Source: a bacterium
Lineage (GTDB): Bacteria > Chloroflexota > Dormibacteria > UBA8260 > Bog-877
Assembly: GCA_021791455.1 (NCBI GenBank)
Contig: JAJYWM010000228.1
Location: forward strand, 1-14,665
Direction of reading: 5' to 3'
Length of the DNA stretch: 14,665 nt
The translations under genes and the position numbers were made by a program. Numbering within the stretch: the stretch's first letter is position 1; every line of letters begins with the position of its first letter. The notes beneath the pieces are model-generated. The model worked only from the letters and a program-made list of their open reading frames with translations. It made no database searches and had not been told where the DNA came from. Positions 6,167 through 13,724 of the stretch are shown here, one piece after another.

Positions 6167-7680
6167 CCCAGGTGAAAAGGCAGGTGAGCCAGGGTTCTGG
6201 TCATGACCCCGGTCGGTCCCTTGGGCACAAGCTGCGCCAGGAGCGGCTCCGCGTGGTAGGACGAGGCCGCGATGTCGAGATGCACCCAGGGCTTGCCGGC
6301 CACGAACTCCCGAATGAAGATCGCCCCATTGATCGTGCCTGCGGCGGTTGTACCCGAGGTGTTACGGATATCCGCGATGTCGCAGGTCAGAGCCACATCG
6401 TGCTCAGGCAGGAGGGGAAGCTCCCAAACCCTCTCCCCCGCCTCCACGGCGGACGCCCTGAGCGCTTCCATGAGCTCGGGGCTGTTGCCCATGGCCGCGG
6501 TGACGGGATGGCCGAGGGCTATCGAGACGGCGCCGGTCAGGGTGGCCACGTCCACGAGGTGGGTGGCCCCTTGGCTGATCGCATAGCAGAGGGCGTCCGC
6601 CAGCACCAGGCGGCCTTCTGCGTCGGTGTTGTTGATCTCAATCGACTTGCCGTTCATAGCGGTGACCACGTCCCCCGGCTTGGTCGCTCCACCGCCTGGC
6701 ATGTTCTCGGTGAGCGGAGCGACCGCGATCACCTCGATGCGCGGCTCGGTGCGAGCGATCACTGAGAGAGCCTGAACCACGGCGGCGGCGCCACTCATGT
6801 CGGACTTCATCGTCACCATCCCAGCATTGGGCTTGAGAGAGATACCCCCGGTGTCGAAGGTGATGCCCTTGCCGACCAGCGCCAGCACCCGGCCGGAGCG
6901 ATCCGAGGAGCGGGGCTTGTAGCGGAGCAGCAGCAGCTTTGGTGGCTGGTGCGACCCCCGAGCCACCGCGAGCAACGCGCCCATGCCCAGCTTCTCCATC
7001 TCGCTTCGCTCGACGACCTTCATGGCGAGTCCGCAGGACTTGGCCAACCGGTCCGCCTCCTGGACAAAGTCGGACGGAGTCAAGAGGTTGCTGGGGCGCC
7101 ACTGCAGGACGCGAGTGGCGTTGGTGGCCTCGGCCAGTCTGACTCCCGCCGCCAGGGCCGCTGCCAGGTCGGAGCCAGATCCCAAGCCGATCACCTCCAG
7201 GTCTTCAATTTGCCCTGCGGACTCGGCTTGCTTGAATTCGCCGGCATGGTAGTTGCCGAGGGTTATCCCTTCGGCGATGGCCCGGGCCGGCGATTGCGGA
7301 GCCTGCCCGGTTACGGGGATGGCCAGCGCGTCCCGAACCATCGGGTCGACAACCACTCCCACCGAGCGACACGCCGGACGCAGCTCCCGGGCCGCAAACT
7401 GCAGAGCATTGCGCAACCGATATCCGTCCAGTCGATCGGCCCGGCCAAGGCTTAGGAACACCACCCTGGGCGTTGCGATCCGGCCGAGGGTGGCAACCGA
7501 TTTCCGCTCCGGGAAGTGACCGGTTACCTCCTCCGACTCCAGCATGTTGGCGAAGACGCCGCCAAGTTCAGCGTCGAGGGCGGAAGCGCCTGGCCCCAGC
7601 GGCTCCCCCTCCAAATAGGGGACCACCAGGGCATCAACCTTGATCTTGGTGACAGCGGAGTCAGTCGCCTTGGCTTGCAT
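6163..7680 (-). CDS. pepA: Leucyl aminopeptidase (M17 family)
   Basis: This cytosolic two-metal exopeptidase releases N-terminal residues, preferring Leu. The 505-aa product matches family length, and all active-site positions are present: K271 and D276 in VGKGITFDTGG, K283, D294 in KSDMSG, and D353, E355 and R357 in NTDAEGRL (E. coli PepA numbering plus one). VDVATLTGA follows. The ATG at 7678-7680 is chosen over the longer open frame because GGAGG lies eight bases upstream and the extra N-terminal residues look non-coding. It is the last gene of a minus-strand operon with the small HTH gene, 31 bases downstream of that gene's stop. The E. coli homologue also binds DNA in Xer recombination and pyrimidine regulation; nothing here shows that role. 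Confidence 0.96.
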   Translation of the reverse strand: MQAKATDSAVTKIKVDALVVPYLEGEPLGPGASALDAELGGVFANMLESEEVTGHFPERKSVATLGRIATPRVVFLSLGRADRLDGYRLRNALQFAARELRPACRSVGVVVDPMVRDALAIPVTGQAPQSPARAIAEGITLGNYHAGEFKQAESAGQIEDLEVIGLGSGSDLAAALAAGVRLAEATNATRVLQWRPSNLLTPSDFVQEADRLAKSCGLAMKVVERSEMEKLGMGALLAVARGSHQPPKLLLLRYKPRSSDRSGRVLALVGKGITFDTGGISLKPNAGMVTMKSDMSGAAAVVQALSVIARTEPRIEVIAVAPLTENMPGGGATKPGDVVTAMNGKSIEINNTDAEGRLVLADALCYAISQGATHLVDVATLTGAVSIALGHPVTAAMGNSPELMEALRASAVEAGERVWELPLLPEHDVALTCDIADIRNTSGTTAAGTINGAIFIREFVAGKPWVHLDIAASSYHAEPLLAQLVPKGPTGVMTRTLAHLPFHLG

Positions 7681-7711
7681 GGAAGAAACCTCCTGAAATG
7701 GCTTGCGGTCG

Positions 7712-8014
7712 TCACCCGCCCCGCTCGGACCCTGCTTCGGGTCCGGCTGCCCCGGTCCTCCGGCGTCCCAGGGTGCTGCGCAGGGAATCGACATCCTCTC
7801 TGGTGAAGCGGTTGCGGCCCACGGCGTCCACGGCGGACGGGTGTGCTCGTCCTTCTCGGATCCAGTTGATGATCAGCTGCGGCTTCACGCCCAGCAGCCC
7901 CGCCACCTCCACCGGGCCGAGTAGCTCTCCGCTCGCCGGATGGAGGCCCGCCGAGGGTTGGTCCGTACTCCCGGTCGGCTCTGGGCTGGACCCCGGGTCA
8001 GTGGTGGGGATCAA
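7712..8014 (-). CDS. Small helix-turn-helix (MerR/HTH_17-like) DNA-binding protein
   Basis: In this 100-aa protein residues about 30-85 form a MerR-like helix-turn-helix: LGPVEVAGLLGVKPQLIINW, IREGRAHPSAVDAVGRNRF and TREDVDSL. That order (helix, recognition helix, Arg-x-Phe wing, D/E-D-V-D) is typical of HTH_17 proteins. The N-terminal 30 residues are Pro/Ser-rich and probably disordered; the tail is basic and Gly-rich. The TTG start at 8012-8014 overlaps the end of the upstream 75-aa gene by 17 bases. It probably regulates transcription, perhaps of its own operon, but its target cannot be read from the sequence. There is no recombinase nearby to suggest an excisionase. Confidence 0.7.
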   Translation of the reverse strand: MIPTTDPGSSPEPTGSTDQPSAGLHPASGELLGPVEVAGLLGVKPQLIINWIREGRAHPSAVDAVGRNRFTREDVDSLRSTLGRRRTGAAGPEAGSERGG

Positions 8015-8225
8015 ACGTCACCCGCTTCAACCCGGGTATCCATTCGCGCAAGGCGGCGTCCACCTGCTGCCGCAGAGCGGGGGTGAGCACAGCCACGTAG
8101 TTGGAGGTCGGATGGGCCTGCACCACCACCTCATCAGGGGATGGCCGGGTGACGAGGAGGCTGTCGGACCCGGGGCCAGCCTCCACCAGCCCGCGCACTC
8201 TGGCCGTCAGTTCAAGGTCGTCCAC
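7998..8225 (-). CDS. Small protein of unknown function (75 aa)
   Basis: I recognise no family. The product is soluble and mildly acidic, with no Cys, an alternating hydrophobic stretch EVVVQAHPTSNYVAVLTP and a C-terminal helix ALRQQVDAALREWIPGLKRV. A GTG at 8223-8225 is the first start in this frame. There is no Shine-Dalgarno sequence, and GATCAT lies six bases before it, so a leaderless start is possible. It would be the first gene of the operon with the HTH gene (overlapping by 17 bases) and pepA. The next gene to the right is divergent. Confidence 0.6.
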   Translation of the reverse strand: MDDLELTARVRGLVEAGPGSDSLLVTRPSPDEVVVQAHPTSNYVAVLTPALRQQVDAALREWIPGLKRVTFDPHH

Positions 8226-8433
8226 GGGGCCATGATCGCACGTGAGATGCCATCGCTGTGACGCCGAGCTGTCCTGCGTCTCAGCCGTGATCGCCCTGCG
8301 GCGAGATCGGCCACACCTGACGGGCCCCGCTCAGCCACCCGGCCGCCCCCTGGGCGGTCCCCCACCTCTGGCCAGTGGAGGGCCGGATACCCAGGACGTC
8401 ACGTCTTTTGGGTGCGGGGACGGTCCGATTCGG

Positions 8434-8439
8434 CATAAT
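8434..8439 (+). promoter_or_regulatory. Candidate -10 element (CATAAT) of the Rieske-like gene
   Basis: CATAAT matches the TATAAT consensus at five of six positions and ends seven bases before a TTG that begins the conserved part of the protein. This fits a leaderless transcript. No strong -35 is visible. The 221-base divergent region 8226-8446 otherwise holds no gene I can support. Confidence 0.55.
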
Positions 8440-8446
8440 CGCCCCG

Positions 8447-8779
8447 TTGGCCAACTTCGTAGCGGTTTGCAAGGCAGCTGACATCCCCGCCGGGACTGGC
8501 AGGGTGGTCGATGCTGATGGGGTGGAGATTGCCGTGTTCAACACCGACGGGGTGTATCACGCACTGGAGAACGCTTGTGCGAGCGGTGGCTCCATCGGCG
8601 AGGGGCGGTTGCGCGGGCACGTGGTCACCTGCCCGCTTGACGGTGAGACCTATGACGTCAGGACGGGTATCTCCCCCATCTCGGATGCCATATTCGTCCG
8701 CCACTTCGACGTGCGCGTCCTGGGCGGCAACGTGATGGTCCGGTTGGAGCCCACCGAAGACGAGGACGAAGAGCTCTGA
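8447..8779 (+). CDS. Rieske-fold protein lacking both histidine cluster ligands
   Basis: This 110-aa protein resembles Rieske-type ferredoxins such as the small subunits that feed electrons to oxygenases or reductases. It starts FVAVCKAADIPAG, then has VEIAVFNTDGVYHALENACA, and the two cluster loops can be aligned. Box I is C44-A-S46-GGSIGEG where CPHxGGPLGEG is expected. Box II is TC62-P-L-D65-G where TCPxHG is expected. Both Cys are kept, but both His are replaced, by Ser and Asp. A standard 2Cys/2His [2Fe-2S] cluster cannot form. The TTG start follows a -10 element, and the longer GTG-started frame adds residues that look non-coding. A Ppx/GppA gene begins eight bases after its stop, so they are probably co-transcribed. 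The acidic tail is EPTEDEDEEL. Confidence 0.8.
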   Translation: MANFVAVCKAADIPAGTGRVVDADGVEIAVFNTDGVYHALENACASGGSIGEGRLRGHVVTCPLDGETYDVRTGISPISDAIFVRHFDVRVLGGNVMVRLEPTEDEDEEL

Positions 8780-8787
8780 GTCAACGC

Positions 8788-9729
8788 TTGGCGGCGGTGG
8801 ACGTGGGCTCAAACACGGTTCACCTTCTGGTCGCCACCCTCGCTGATGAGGGGTTGGTCGAACGCCTGCACGCGGTCGAGATGCTCAACCTCGGCCGGGA
8901 GGTGACAAGCCACGGCAGAATTGGGGCTCCGCTGATAGCGACCGTCACCGACACCGTGGCCCGGATGCTGGATCTCGCCAGGGGCAGCGGGGCAGAGGAT
9001 GTCGGCCTGGTGGGCACCGAGGCGGTGCGCAACGCCCCCGACGCTGACCAGTTGGTGGCATCCGTCAAGGCAGCAACCTCGGAGACCCTGAGGATCCTGA
9101 CCGGCGAGGCGGAGGCCCGTCTCAGCTATTTGGGGGCGACCGCGTTCCGGGTCCCGGCGGGCGAGCCGGCCACCGTGGCGGACGTCGGGGGGGGAAGTAC
9201 GGAAGTGGTGCAGGGGAAGGGTACCCGGCCCCGGAATGGCACGAGCCTCAAGCTCGGATCCGACCAGCTTCTCAATCTGATCAAGGCTTCCGATCCGCCC
9301 ACGACGCAGCAGCAGGTGCACGCCGCGGCCCGCGTCTCCATGATCCTCGAAGCGGTGCCCCGCTCCCAGCCTCCCGGGACCCTGATGGCCACGGGAGGAA
9401 CGGCGTCGAACGTACCCGTGCTCCTGGGGGCACGACGCCCAGCCGTCGAATCGGCACGACTGTCCCTTCGGGAAGAGGCTGGCGAGGCTTGGACGCATGT
9501 CGACCGCAGCGATCTCGAGAAGGCTCTGGAACTGACCATGAGCCGCTCCAGCGGAGTGCTCGCAGCGGCAACCGGACTCACCCCAAGGCGCGCCAGGTTG
9601 ATGGCCGGCGGGCTTGTGATCCTGGTTGGCCTTCTCGATCGTTACCAAGCCGACGGTCTGACTGTGACCGAGCGGGGGCTGCGAGACGGCGTCGCCCTGG
9701 CTCTGGCTGCGGCCCGGGCCAGGTCCTGA
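8788..9729 (+). CDS. Ppx/GppA exopolyphosphatase / pppGpp phosphohydrolase family
   Basis: This family in the ASKHA (actin-like ATPase) fold removes phosphate from polyphosphate or pppGpp; which one cannot be told from sequence. The 313-aa product has the phosphate-1 motif AAVDVGSNTVHLLV at the N-terminus, VGTEAVRNA, and a Glu in LTGEAEARLSYLGA at the usual catalytic position. It also has phosphate-2 ADVGGGSTEVV and ATGGTASN. The length fits the short, two-domain actinobacterial-type proteins without the C-terminal HD-like domain of E. coli Ppx. The TTG at 8788 gives the canonical start, eight bases after the Rieske-like gene, with no clear ribosome binding site; a CTG four codons upstream is a poor alternative. 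Confidence 0.9.
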   Translation: MAAVDVGSNTVHLLVATLADEGLVERLHAVEMLNLGREVTSHGRIGAPLIATVTDTVARMLDLARGSGAEDVGLVGTEAVRNAPDADQLVASVKAATSETLRILTGEAEARLSYLGATAFRVPAGEPATVADVGGGSTEVVQGKGTRPRNGTSLKLGSDQLLNLIKASDPPTTQQQVHAAARVSMILEAVPRSQPPGTLMATGGTASNVPVLLGARRPAVESARLSLREEAGEAWTHVDRSDLEKALELTMSRSSGVLAAATGLTPRRARLMAGGLVILVGLLDRYQADGLTVTERGLRDGVALALAAARARS

Positions 9730-9778
9730 CCCCCGAGTAAAGCGGCGCCCAAATCCGTGCCCCAGTCTGCTGTTCCTC

Positions 9779-9784
9779 TAAGCT
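9779..9784 (+). promoter_or_regulatory. Candidate -10 element (TAAGCT) of the PHP gene
   Basis: TAAGCT is followed by six bases and then the ATG, so transcription could begin on the start codon. There is no Shine-Dalgarno sequence in those six bases (GGGTCT) and no good -35. Confidence 0.4.
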
Positions 9785-9790
9785 GGGTCT

Positions 9791-10480
9791 ATGCCCCTGT
9801 TCGATTTTCACACCCACACCACCATCTCCGACGGGCATGCCGCACCCCTGGAGATGGCGCGCCGCTGCCAGCAGAACGGGTACGCCGCCTACGTCTGCAG
9901 CGATCATGTGGACGAGTCAACGGTGGATCGCCGGGTGCCCGAGATCGTGGCGGCGTGCCGCCGGGTCAACCAGGAGCTGCAGCTGGCGACCGTCCCGGCC
10001 GTCGAGGTGACCAGAGTCGCACCGGAGAGGGTGGCACGGGTGGCGGCGCGCGCTCGGTCCCTGGGTGCGAGGCTGGTGGTGGTCCACGGTGAGACGATCG
10101 GCGACTTCCCCCAGCCGGGCCTGAATCTGGCGGCGGCCCGCTGTCCCGACGTGGACATCCTGGGCCATCCCGGCCTGATCTCAGAACAGGCCGCCGAGGA
10201 GGCCCGCGACCGCGGCATCCACCTGGAGATCAGCGCAGCCGGACTGCACGGGTTGACCAATGGCCACGTGGCGAGGATGGCGGTGCGCGTCGGGGCCAAG
10301 TTGGTGCTCGACTCCGATGCCCATCGCCCGGAGGCGCTCCTCACACTGGAGCGGGCCAGGCAGCTGCTGGAGGGCAGTGGCCTGGATCCGGAGGCAGTCC
10401 TGGCGGCGGCCGACGTGGCTCCGTTCGCGATCCTCAGGCGGCGCGGCATAGAGATACCGGTGCCGCTGGCGGCCCCCTGA
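9791..10480 (+). CDS. PHP-domain phosphoesterase (histidinol-phosphatase-like)
   Basis: PHP-domain proteins are metal-dependent phosphoesterases. The 229-aa product carries all the usual metal ligands: FHTHT (H7, H9), D14, SDH (D38-H39), E72, VVHGE (H99), GHPG (H126) and DSDAH (D176, H178). The closest general description is 'histidinol phosphate phosphatase domain-containing protein'. No his genes lie nearby, so a role in histidine synthesis is not supported; the real substrate may be another phosphomonoester. It ends convergently 33 bases from the membrane-anchored protein gene, with its stop inside an inverted repeat. Confidence 0.9.
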   Translation: MPLFDFHTHTTISDGHAAPLEMARRCQQNGYAAYVCSDHVDESTVDRRVPEIVAACRRVNQELQLATVPAVEVTRVAPERVARVAARARSLGARLVVVHGETIGDFPQPGLNLAAARCPDVDILGHPGLISEQAAEEARDRGIHLEISAAGLHGLTNGHVARMAVRVGAKLVLDSDAHRPEALLTLERARQLLEGSGLDPEAVLAAADVAPFAILRRRGIEIPVPLAAP

Positions 10481-10519
10481 AGACGGTCCTGCGGCGCCCT
10501 CGCTAGCGCCTCTTCAGGG
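10475..10519. terminator. Bidirectional hairpin between convergent genes
   Basis: CCCTGAAGA (10475-10483) and TCTTCAGGG (10511-10519) form a perfect 9-bp stem. GGCGC and GCGCC (10493-10497, 10506-10510) add an inner 5-bp stem, with nine unpaired bases on the left side. Each outer arm holds the last Pro codon and TGA stop of one of the two converging genes. There is no T-run, so it is either a factor-assisted terminator or an RNA 3'-end stabiliser. Confidence 0.6.
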
Positions 10520-11161
10520 CTGGGAGGGACCGCCAGGAACTGGCGTGCCTGGATTGGCTGGCGTTGGCGGTCCGGGCGAGGGATGTACCACCGGGGTGGG
10601 CTTCGGGAAGAATGTCGGGGTCGGGAAATAAGTTGGGCTTGGGGTGTTGGTTGGAATCGAGACGATGTCCTGGAGCTGCTCAACCAGGAGGGTGCCACCC
10701 GGTCCCTCAGACAAGGTCACGATGCAGTCCTCGCCAGGTATGAGGCTGGCAAGGCCGACCGTGGCGCCGTCTTTGGTGAGCTTCGACGTGGACGTGACCG
10801 TGGCCTGGATCGCGGCCCCGTTCACCGGCTGGATGGCGACCGTGTTCTCCGCCAGAGACACGGCCAGGATAGTGCCGTCCAAGGGGGTGCCGACCAGGCT
10901 GGAAGAGGAAGGGCTCGTGGAGGGGGCTATGGCCCCGTGGCGGGCACTCCCTCCGTTTGATCCGTTGCTGGCGAAGATGGTCTGAGAGGCGGCCAAGAGT
11001 CCACCGGCCAAGACGCCGAGGGCCACGATCGCGAAGAGTAGGAATCCGCCCAAGCCAAGGTGGCGTTTGACGCGGCGCCCCGGCCGACGGCGAGCGACAC
11101 CAGCCCTGGTGCGCGGCTTGCGGACCGAGAGCCGATCCTCGGGAGCCTGGGCTTCCGCCAA
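10514..11161 (-). CDS. Membrane-anchored extracytoplasmic protein, DUF5666-like, Pro-rich tail
   Basis: This 215-aa protein has a basic cytoplasmic N-terminus (residues 1-35, many Arg) and one hydrophobic anchor (about 36-58, LGLGGFLLFAIVALGVLAGG). A Ser/Gly-rich linker follows, then a beta-rich domain (about 89-170) with the G-T-I-x-x-V start and alternating strands of DUF5666-type OB-like domains. The tail (171-215) is Thr/Pro-rich, for example PTYFPTPTFFPKPTP. The TTG at 11159-11161 is chosen because GGAGGAGGAAGG lies just upstream; an ATG at 11195-11197 would add 12 residues. TATACT on the minus strand at 11242-11247 is a candidate promoter. The function is unknown; the layout suggests a surface or envelope protein. 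Confidence 0.75.
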   Translation of the reverse strand: MAEAQAPEDRLSVRKPRTRAGVARRRPGRRVKRHLGLGGFLLFAIVALGVLAGGLLAASQTIFASNGSNGGSARHGAIAPSTSPSSSSLVGTPLDGTILAVSLAENTVAIQPVNGAAIQATVTSTSKLTKDGATVGLASLIPGEDCIVTLSEGPGGTLLVEQLQDIVSIPTNTPSPTYFPTPTFFPKPTPVVHPSPGPPTPANPGTPVPGGPSQP

Positions 11162-11241
11162 CCTTCCTCCTCCTCTGTCGGGATGGTCCCACGCCATGGA
11201 GCGTCCCGGACCCCGACTCCGCCATCATCCCGGAGTCCCGG

Positions 11242-11247
11242 AGTATA
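11242..11247 (-). promoter_or_regulatory. Candidate -10 element (TATACT) of the membrane-anchored protein gene
   Basis: TATACT on the minus strand would start a transcript with a leader of roughly 70 bases before the TTG, long enough to include the purine-rich ribosome binding site. It lies in the 134-base divergent region shared with leuS. Confidence 0.45.
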
Positions 11248-11295
11248 GACGACGGGTTCCCGGCAGCAGCCAATCGGTATCATCAGGAACCACCC

Positions 11296-13710
11296 ATGCC
11301 TCTGGACTACGATCACCGCGCCATCGAGGCGAAGTGGCAACAGCGCTGGCAGGAGACGGGCCTCAACGAACCCGATCTCTGGGAGGCGCCGCGGCCCTAC
11401 TACAACTTGATGATGTTTCCATACCCGTCCGCGGAGGGACTGCACGTGGGAAACATGTATGCGTTCGCGGGCGCCGACGTGCATGGACGCTTCCAGCGCA
11501 TGCAGGGCTACTCGGTGTTCGAGCCGATGGGCTTTGATGCCTTCGGGATCCACAGCGAGAACTTCGCCCTCAAGGTGAACCGCCATCCGGCCGACCTGAT
11601 CGCCTCCAATGTGGCCAACTTCCGCCAGCAGTTGGAACGCTTGGGCAATCAGTTCGCCTGGAGCAAGACCCTGGCGACCACCGACCCCCGGTATTACCGA
11701 TGGACCCAATGGCTCTTCCTCAAGCTCTGGGAAGGAGGCCTCGCCTATCGCGCCCGCCGCAACGTCAAGTGGTGCCCCACCGACCTCACAGTGCTGGCCG
11801 ATGAGCAGGTGATGGGTGATGGCACCTGCGAGCGGTGCGGGAGCCAGGTCGTCGAGCGGGAGCTCGAGCAGTGGTTCCTGCGCATCTCCGCCTACACAGA
11901 GAAGCTCCTCGGCAACCTCGATGAACTGGACTGGTCCGAGAGCACCAAGCTCCTGCAGCGGCACTGGATAGGTCGCAGTGAGGGCGCCCACATCGACTTC
12001 CCGATCGACGGAGAGGCGCCTCTGCGGGTCTTCACAACCCGCCCCGACACGGTTTACGGCGCCACGTTCATGGTGCTCGCGCCCGATCACCCGCGAACCC
12101 TCGACCTCGCCCATCCGAGCTGCCGCGATGAGGTTGCGAGGTACCTGGCTGAGGCTGCCAGGCGGAGGATCGCTGGAGCCCGTCAGGAGGGGGACTCCAC
12201 CAAGGGGATCTTCCTCGGGCGGTGGGCCCAACATCCCCTGACCGGGGCCAGGATCCCCCTCTACACGGCGGAGTACGTGCTGTCCGGCTACGGCACGGGG
12301 GCGATCATGGCGGTCCCCGCGCACGACGCTCGGGACCACGCCTTCGCCGTGGCGTTTCAGCTTCCGGTGGTGGAGGTGGTGTCGGGTAGCTCCGGCGGAG
12401 GTGCCCACAGCGGCGCTGGGACCCTGGTGAACAGTCACGAGTTCAGCGGCCTCACCGCTCCCGACCCAGCCCGGGAGGTCGTCATCGCGGCCCTGGCAGA
12501 GCGCGGCCTCGGGGAGCGCCAGGTGACCTACCGGCTCAGGGATTGGGGAATCTCACGCCAGCGCTACTGGGGACCGCCGATACCGGCGATCCACTGCCCC
12601 CGGGACGGCGCGGTGCCTGTCCCCGAGGACCAACTTCCGGTCGTGCTCCCGCATATCGACGACTTCCGCCCCTTGGGCTCGGGCGAGTCACCGCTGGCGC
12701 GCAGCCCCGAGTTCTACAACACGACCTGTCCCAGATGTGGCGGACCAGCCAAGCGCGAGACGGATGTCTCGGACAACTTCCTGGACAGCGCCTGGTACTA
12801 CCTCCGGTATCCGTCCGCAGACCGGGACGATGTCGCCTTCGACGCCGACCTGACCCGCCGCTGGCTGCCGGTCGCCACCTACATAGGCGGAAATGAGCAC
12901 GCGGTGCTGCATCTGCTCTATGCGCGTTTCATCGCCATGGCCCTGCACGATCTCGGGTACGTCGACTTCGAGGAGCCGTTCACGCGATTCAGGGCCCACG
13001 GGATGATCATCAAGGACGGGGCCAAGATGTCAAAATCGCGCGGCAACGTGGTCGTCCCCGATGACTACGTGAACCGCTATGGAGCCGACGCGTTCCGGCT
13101 CTATCTGCTCTCCATGGGACCGTTCGCGGAAGGGGGGGACTTCCGCGAGACCGGGGTCAACGGCCCCCAGCGCTTCCTGGTCCACATCTTCACTCTGCTG
13201 GAGCGATTCCTGGAAGAGGGATCTTCCCAAGAGCCCGTGGCCCTCGCCCGCCTGCGCCATCGCTGCATCCGCGATGTCACCAGGGACACCCCCGAGCTCA
13301 AGTACAACACCGCGATCGCGGCCATGATGACCTTTGTCAAGCAGCTGCAAGCGACACCCTCTCCCCTGCCCAGAGCGGCCCTGGAGACACTGGCCCTGCT
13401 GCTTGCTCCCTTCTGCCCCCACGCGGCTGAGGAGATCTGGGCCAGGCTCGGTAACCCGTACTCCGTCCACCAGCAACCATGGCCGGAGATCGACCCCCAG
13501 ATGCTGGTTCAAGACCAGGTCGTGGTCGTCATCTCGATCAACGGCAAGAAGCGCGACCAAATGTCGGTTGCCCCGGGGCTCCCGTCCTCGGAGCTGCAGA
13601 GCCGCGCCCTCGCCTCCGGCAGGATTCAGCACTTGCTGGAGGGCAGGACACCGAGCAAGGTCTTCGTCGTACCCGACCGCCAGGTCAATCTGGTCCTGCC
13701 TCGCGATTGA
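11296..13710 (+). CDS. leuS: Leucyl-tRNA synthetase
   Basis: This class Ia synthetase charges tRNA-Leu and edits mischarged products. The 804-aa product is complete. The HIGH-type motif is HVGN at 50-53. Zinc-ribbon-like CERCGS and TCPRCGGP follow. The CP1 editing domain shows the Thr-rich TTRPDTVYG (247-255) and the conserved Asp in GTGAIMAVPAHD (D344). KMSKS is at 577-581, followed by the anticodon-binding helical domain and a short C-terminal domain (VVISINGKKRDQM). The ATG has AGGA seven bases upstream; TATCAT at 11278-11283 is a possible -10, though close. It uses AUA Ile codons three times (11968, 12580, 12883), of interest beside the UAU tRNA-Ile. It ends 11 bases from the converging methyltransferase gene. 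Confidence 0.98.
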   Translation: MPLDYDHRAIEAKWQQRWQETGLNEPDLWEAPRPYYNLMMFPYPSAEGLHVGNMYAFAGADVHGRFQRMQGYSVFEPMGFDAFGIHSENFALKVNRHPADLIASNVANFRQQLERLGNQFAWSKTLATTDPRYYRWTQWLFLKLWEGGLAYRARRNVKWCPTDLTVLADEQVMGDGTCERCGSQVVERELEQWFLRISAYTEKLLGNLDELDWSESTKLLQRHWIGRSEGAHIDFPIDGEAPLRVFTTRPDTVYGATFMVLAPDHPRTLDLAHPSCRDEVARYLAEAARRRIAGARQEGDSTKGIFLGRWAQHPLTGARIPLYTAEYVLSGYGTGAIMAVPAHDARDHAFAVAFQLPVVEVVSGSSGGGAHSGAGTLVNSHEFSGLTAPDPAREVVIAALAERGLGERQVTYRLRDWGISRQRYWGPPIPAIHCPRDGAVPVPEDQLPVVLPHIDDFRPLGSGESPLARSPEFYNTTCPRCGGPAKRETDVSDNFLDSAWYYLRYPSADRDDVAFDADLTRRWLPVATYIGGNEHAVLHLLYARFIAMALHDLGYVDFEEPFTRFRAHGMIIKDGAKMSKSRGNVVVPDDYVNRYGADAFRLYLLSMGPFAEGGDFRETGVNGPQRFLVHIFTLLERFLEEGSSQEPVALARLRHRCIRDVTRDTPELKYNTAIAAMMTFVKQLQATPSPLPRAALETLALLLAPFCPHAAEEIWARLGNPYSVHQQPWPEIDPQMLVQDQVVVVISINGKKRDQMSVAPGLPSSELQSRALASGRIQHLLEGRTPSKVFVVPDRQVNLVLPRD

Positions 13711-13724
13711 GGCCGCGGCCGTCA
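13708..13724. terminator. Near-palindrome joining the stops of leuS and the methyltransferase gene
   Basis: TGA (leuS stop), then GGCCGCGGCC, a perfect 10-base palindrome, then G and TCA (the stop of the minus-strand gene). Allowing for the one extra G the whole 17 bases are symmetrical. The stem is too tight to be a classic hairpin terminator, so its role in termination is uncertain. Confidence 0.35.

Noticed and set aside
8242..8481. Plus-strand small frame starting MRCHRCDAELSC, looking like a zinc-ribbon peptide
   Set aside because: The Cys pattern ends after the first residues; there is no ribosome binding site, and the frame runs through the Rieske promoter and start. Probably chance.
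8809..9648. Minus-strand open frame of 279 codons opposite the Ppx/GppA gene
   Set aside because: Antisense shadow of a gene with all family motifs; it has no ribosome binding site or domain.
10927..12438. Minus-strand open frame of 503 codons opposite leuS
   Set aside because: It lies antisense to the strongly supported leuS gene and crosses into the membrane-protein gene; its composition is that of a high-GC shadow frame and it has no recognisable domain.
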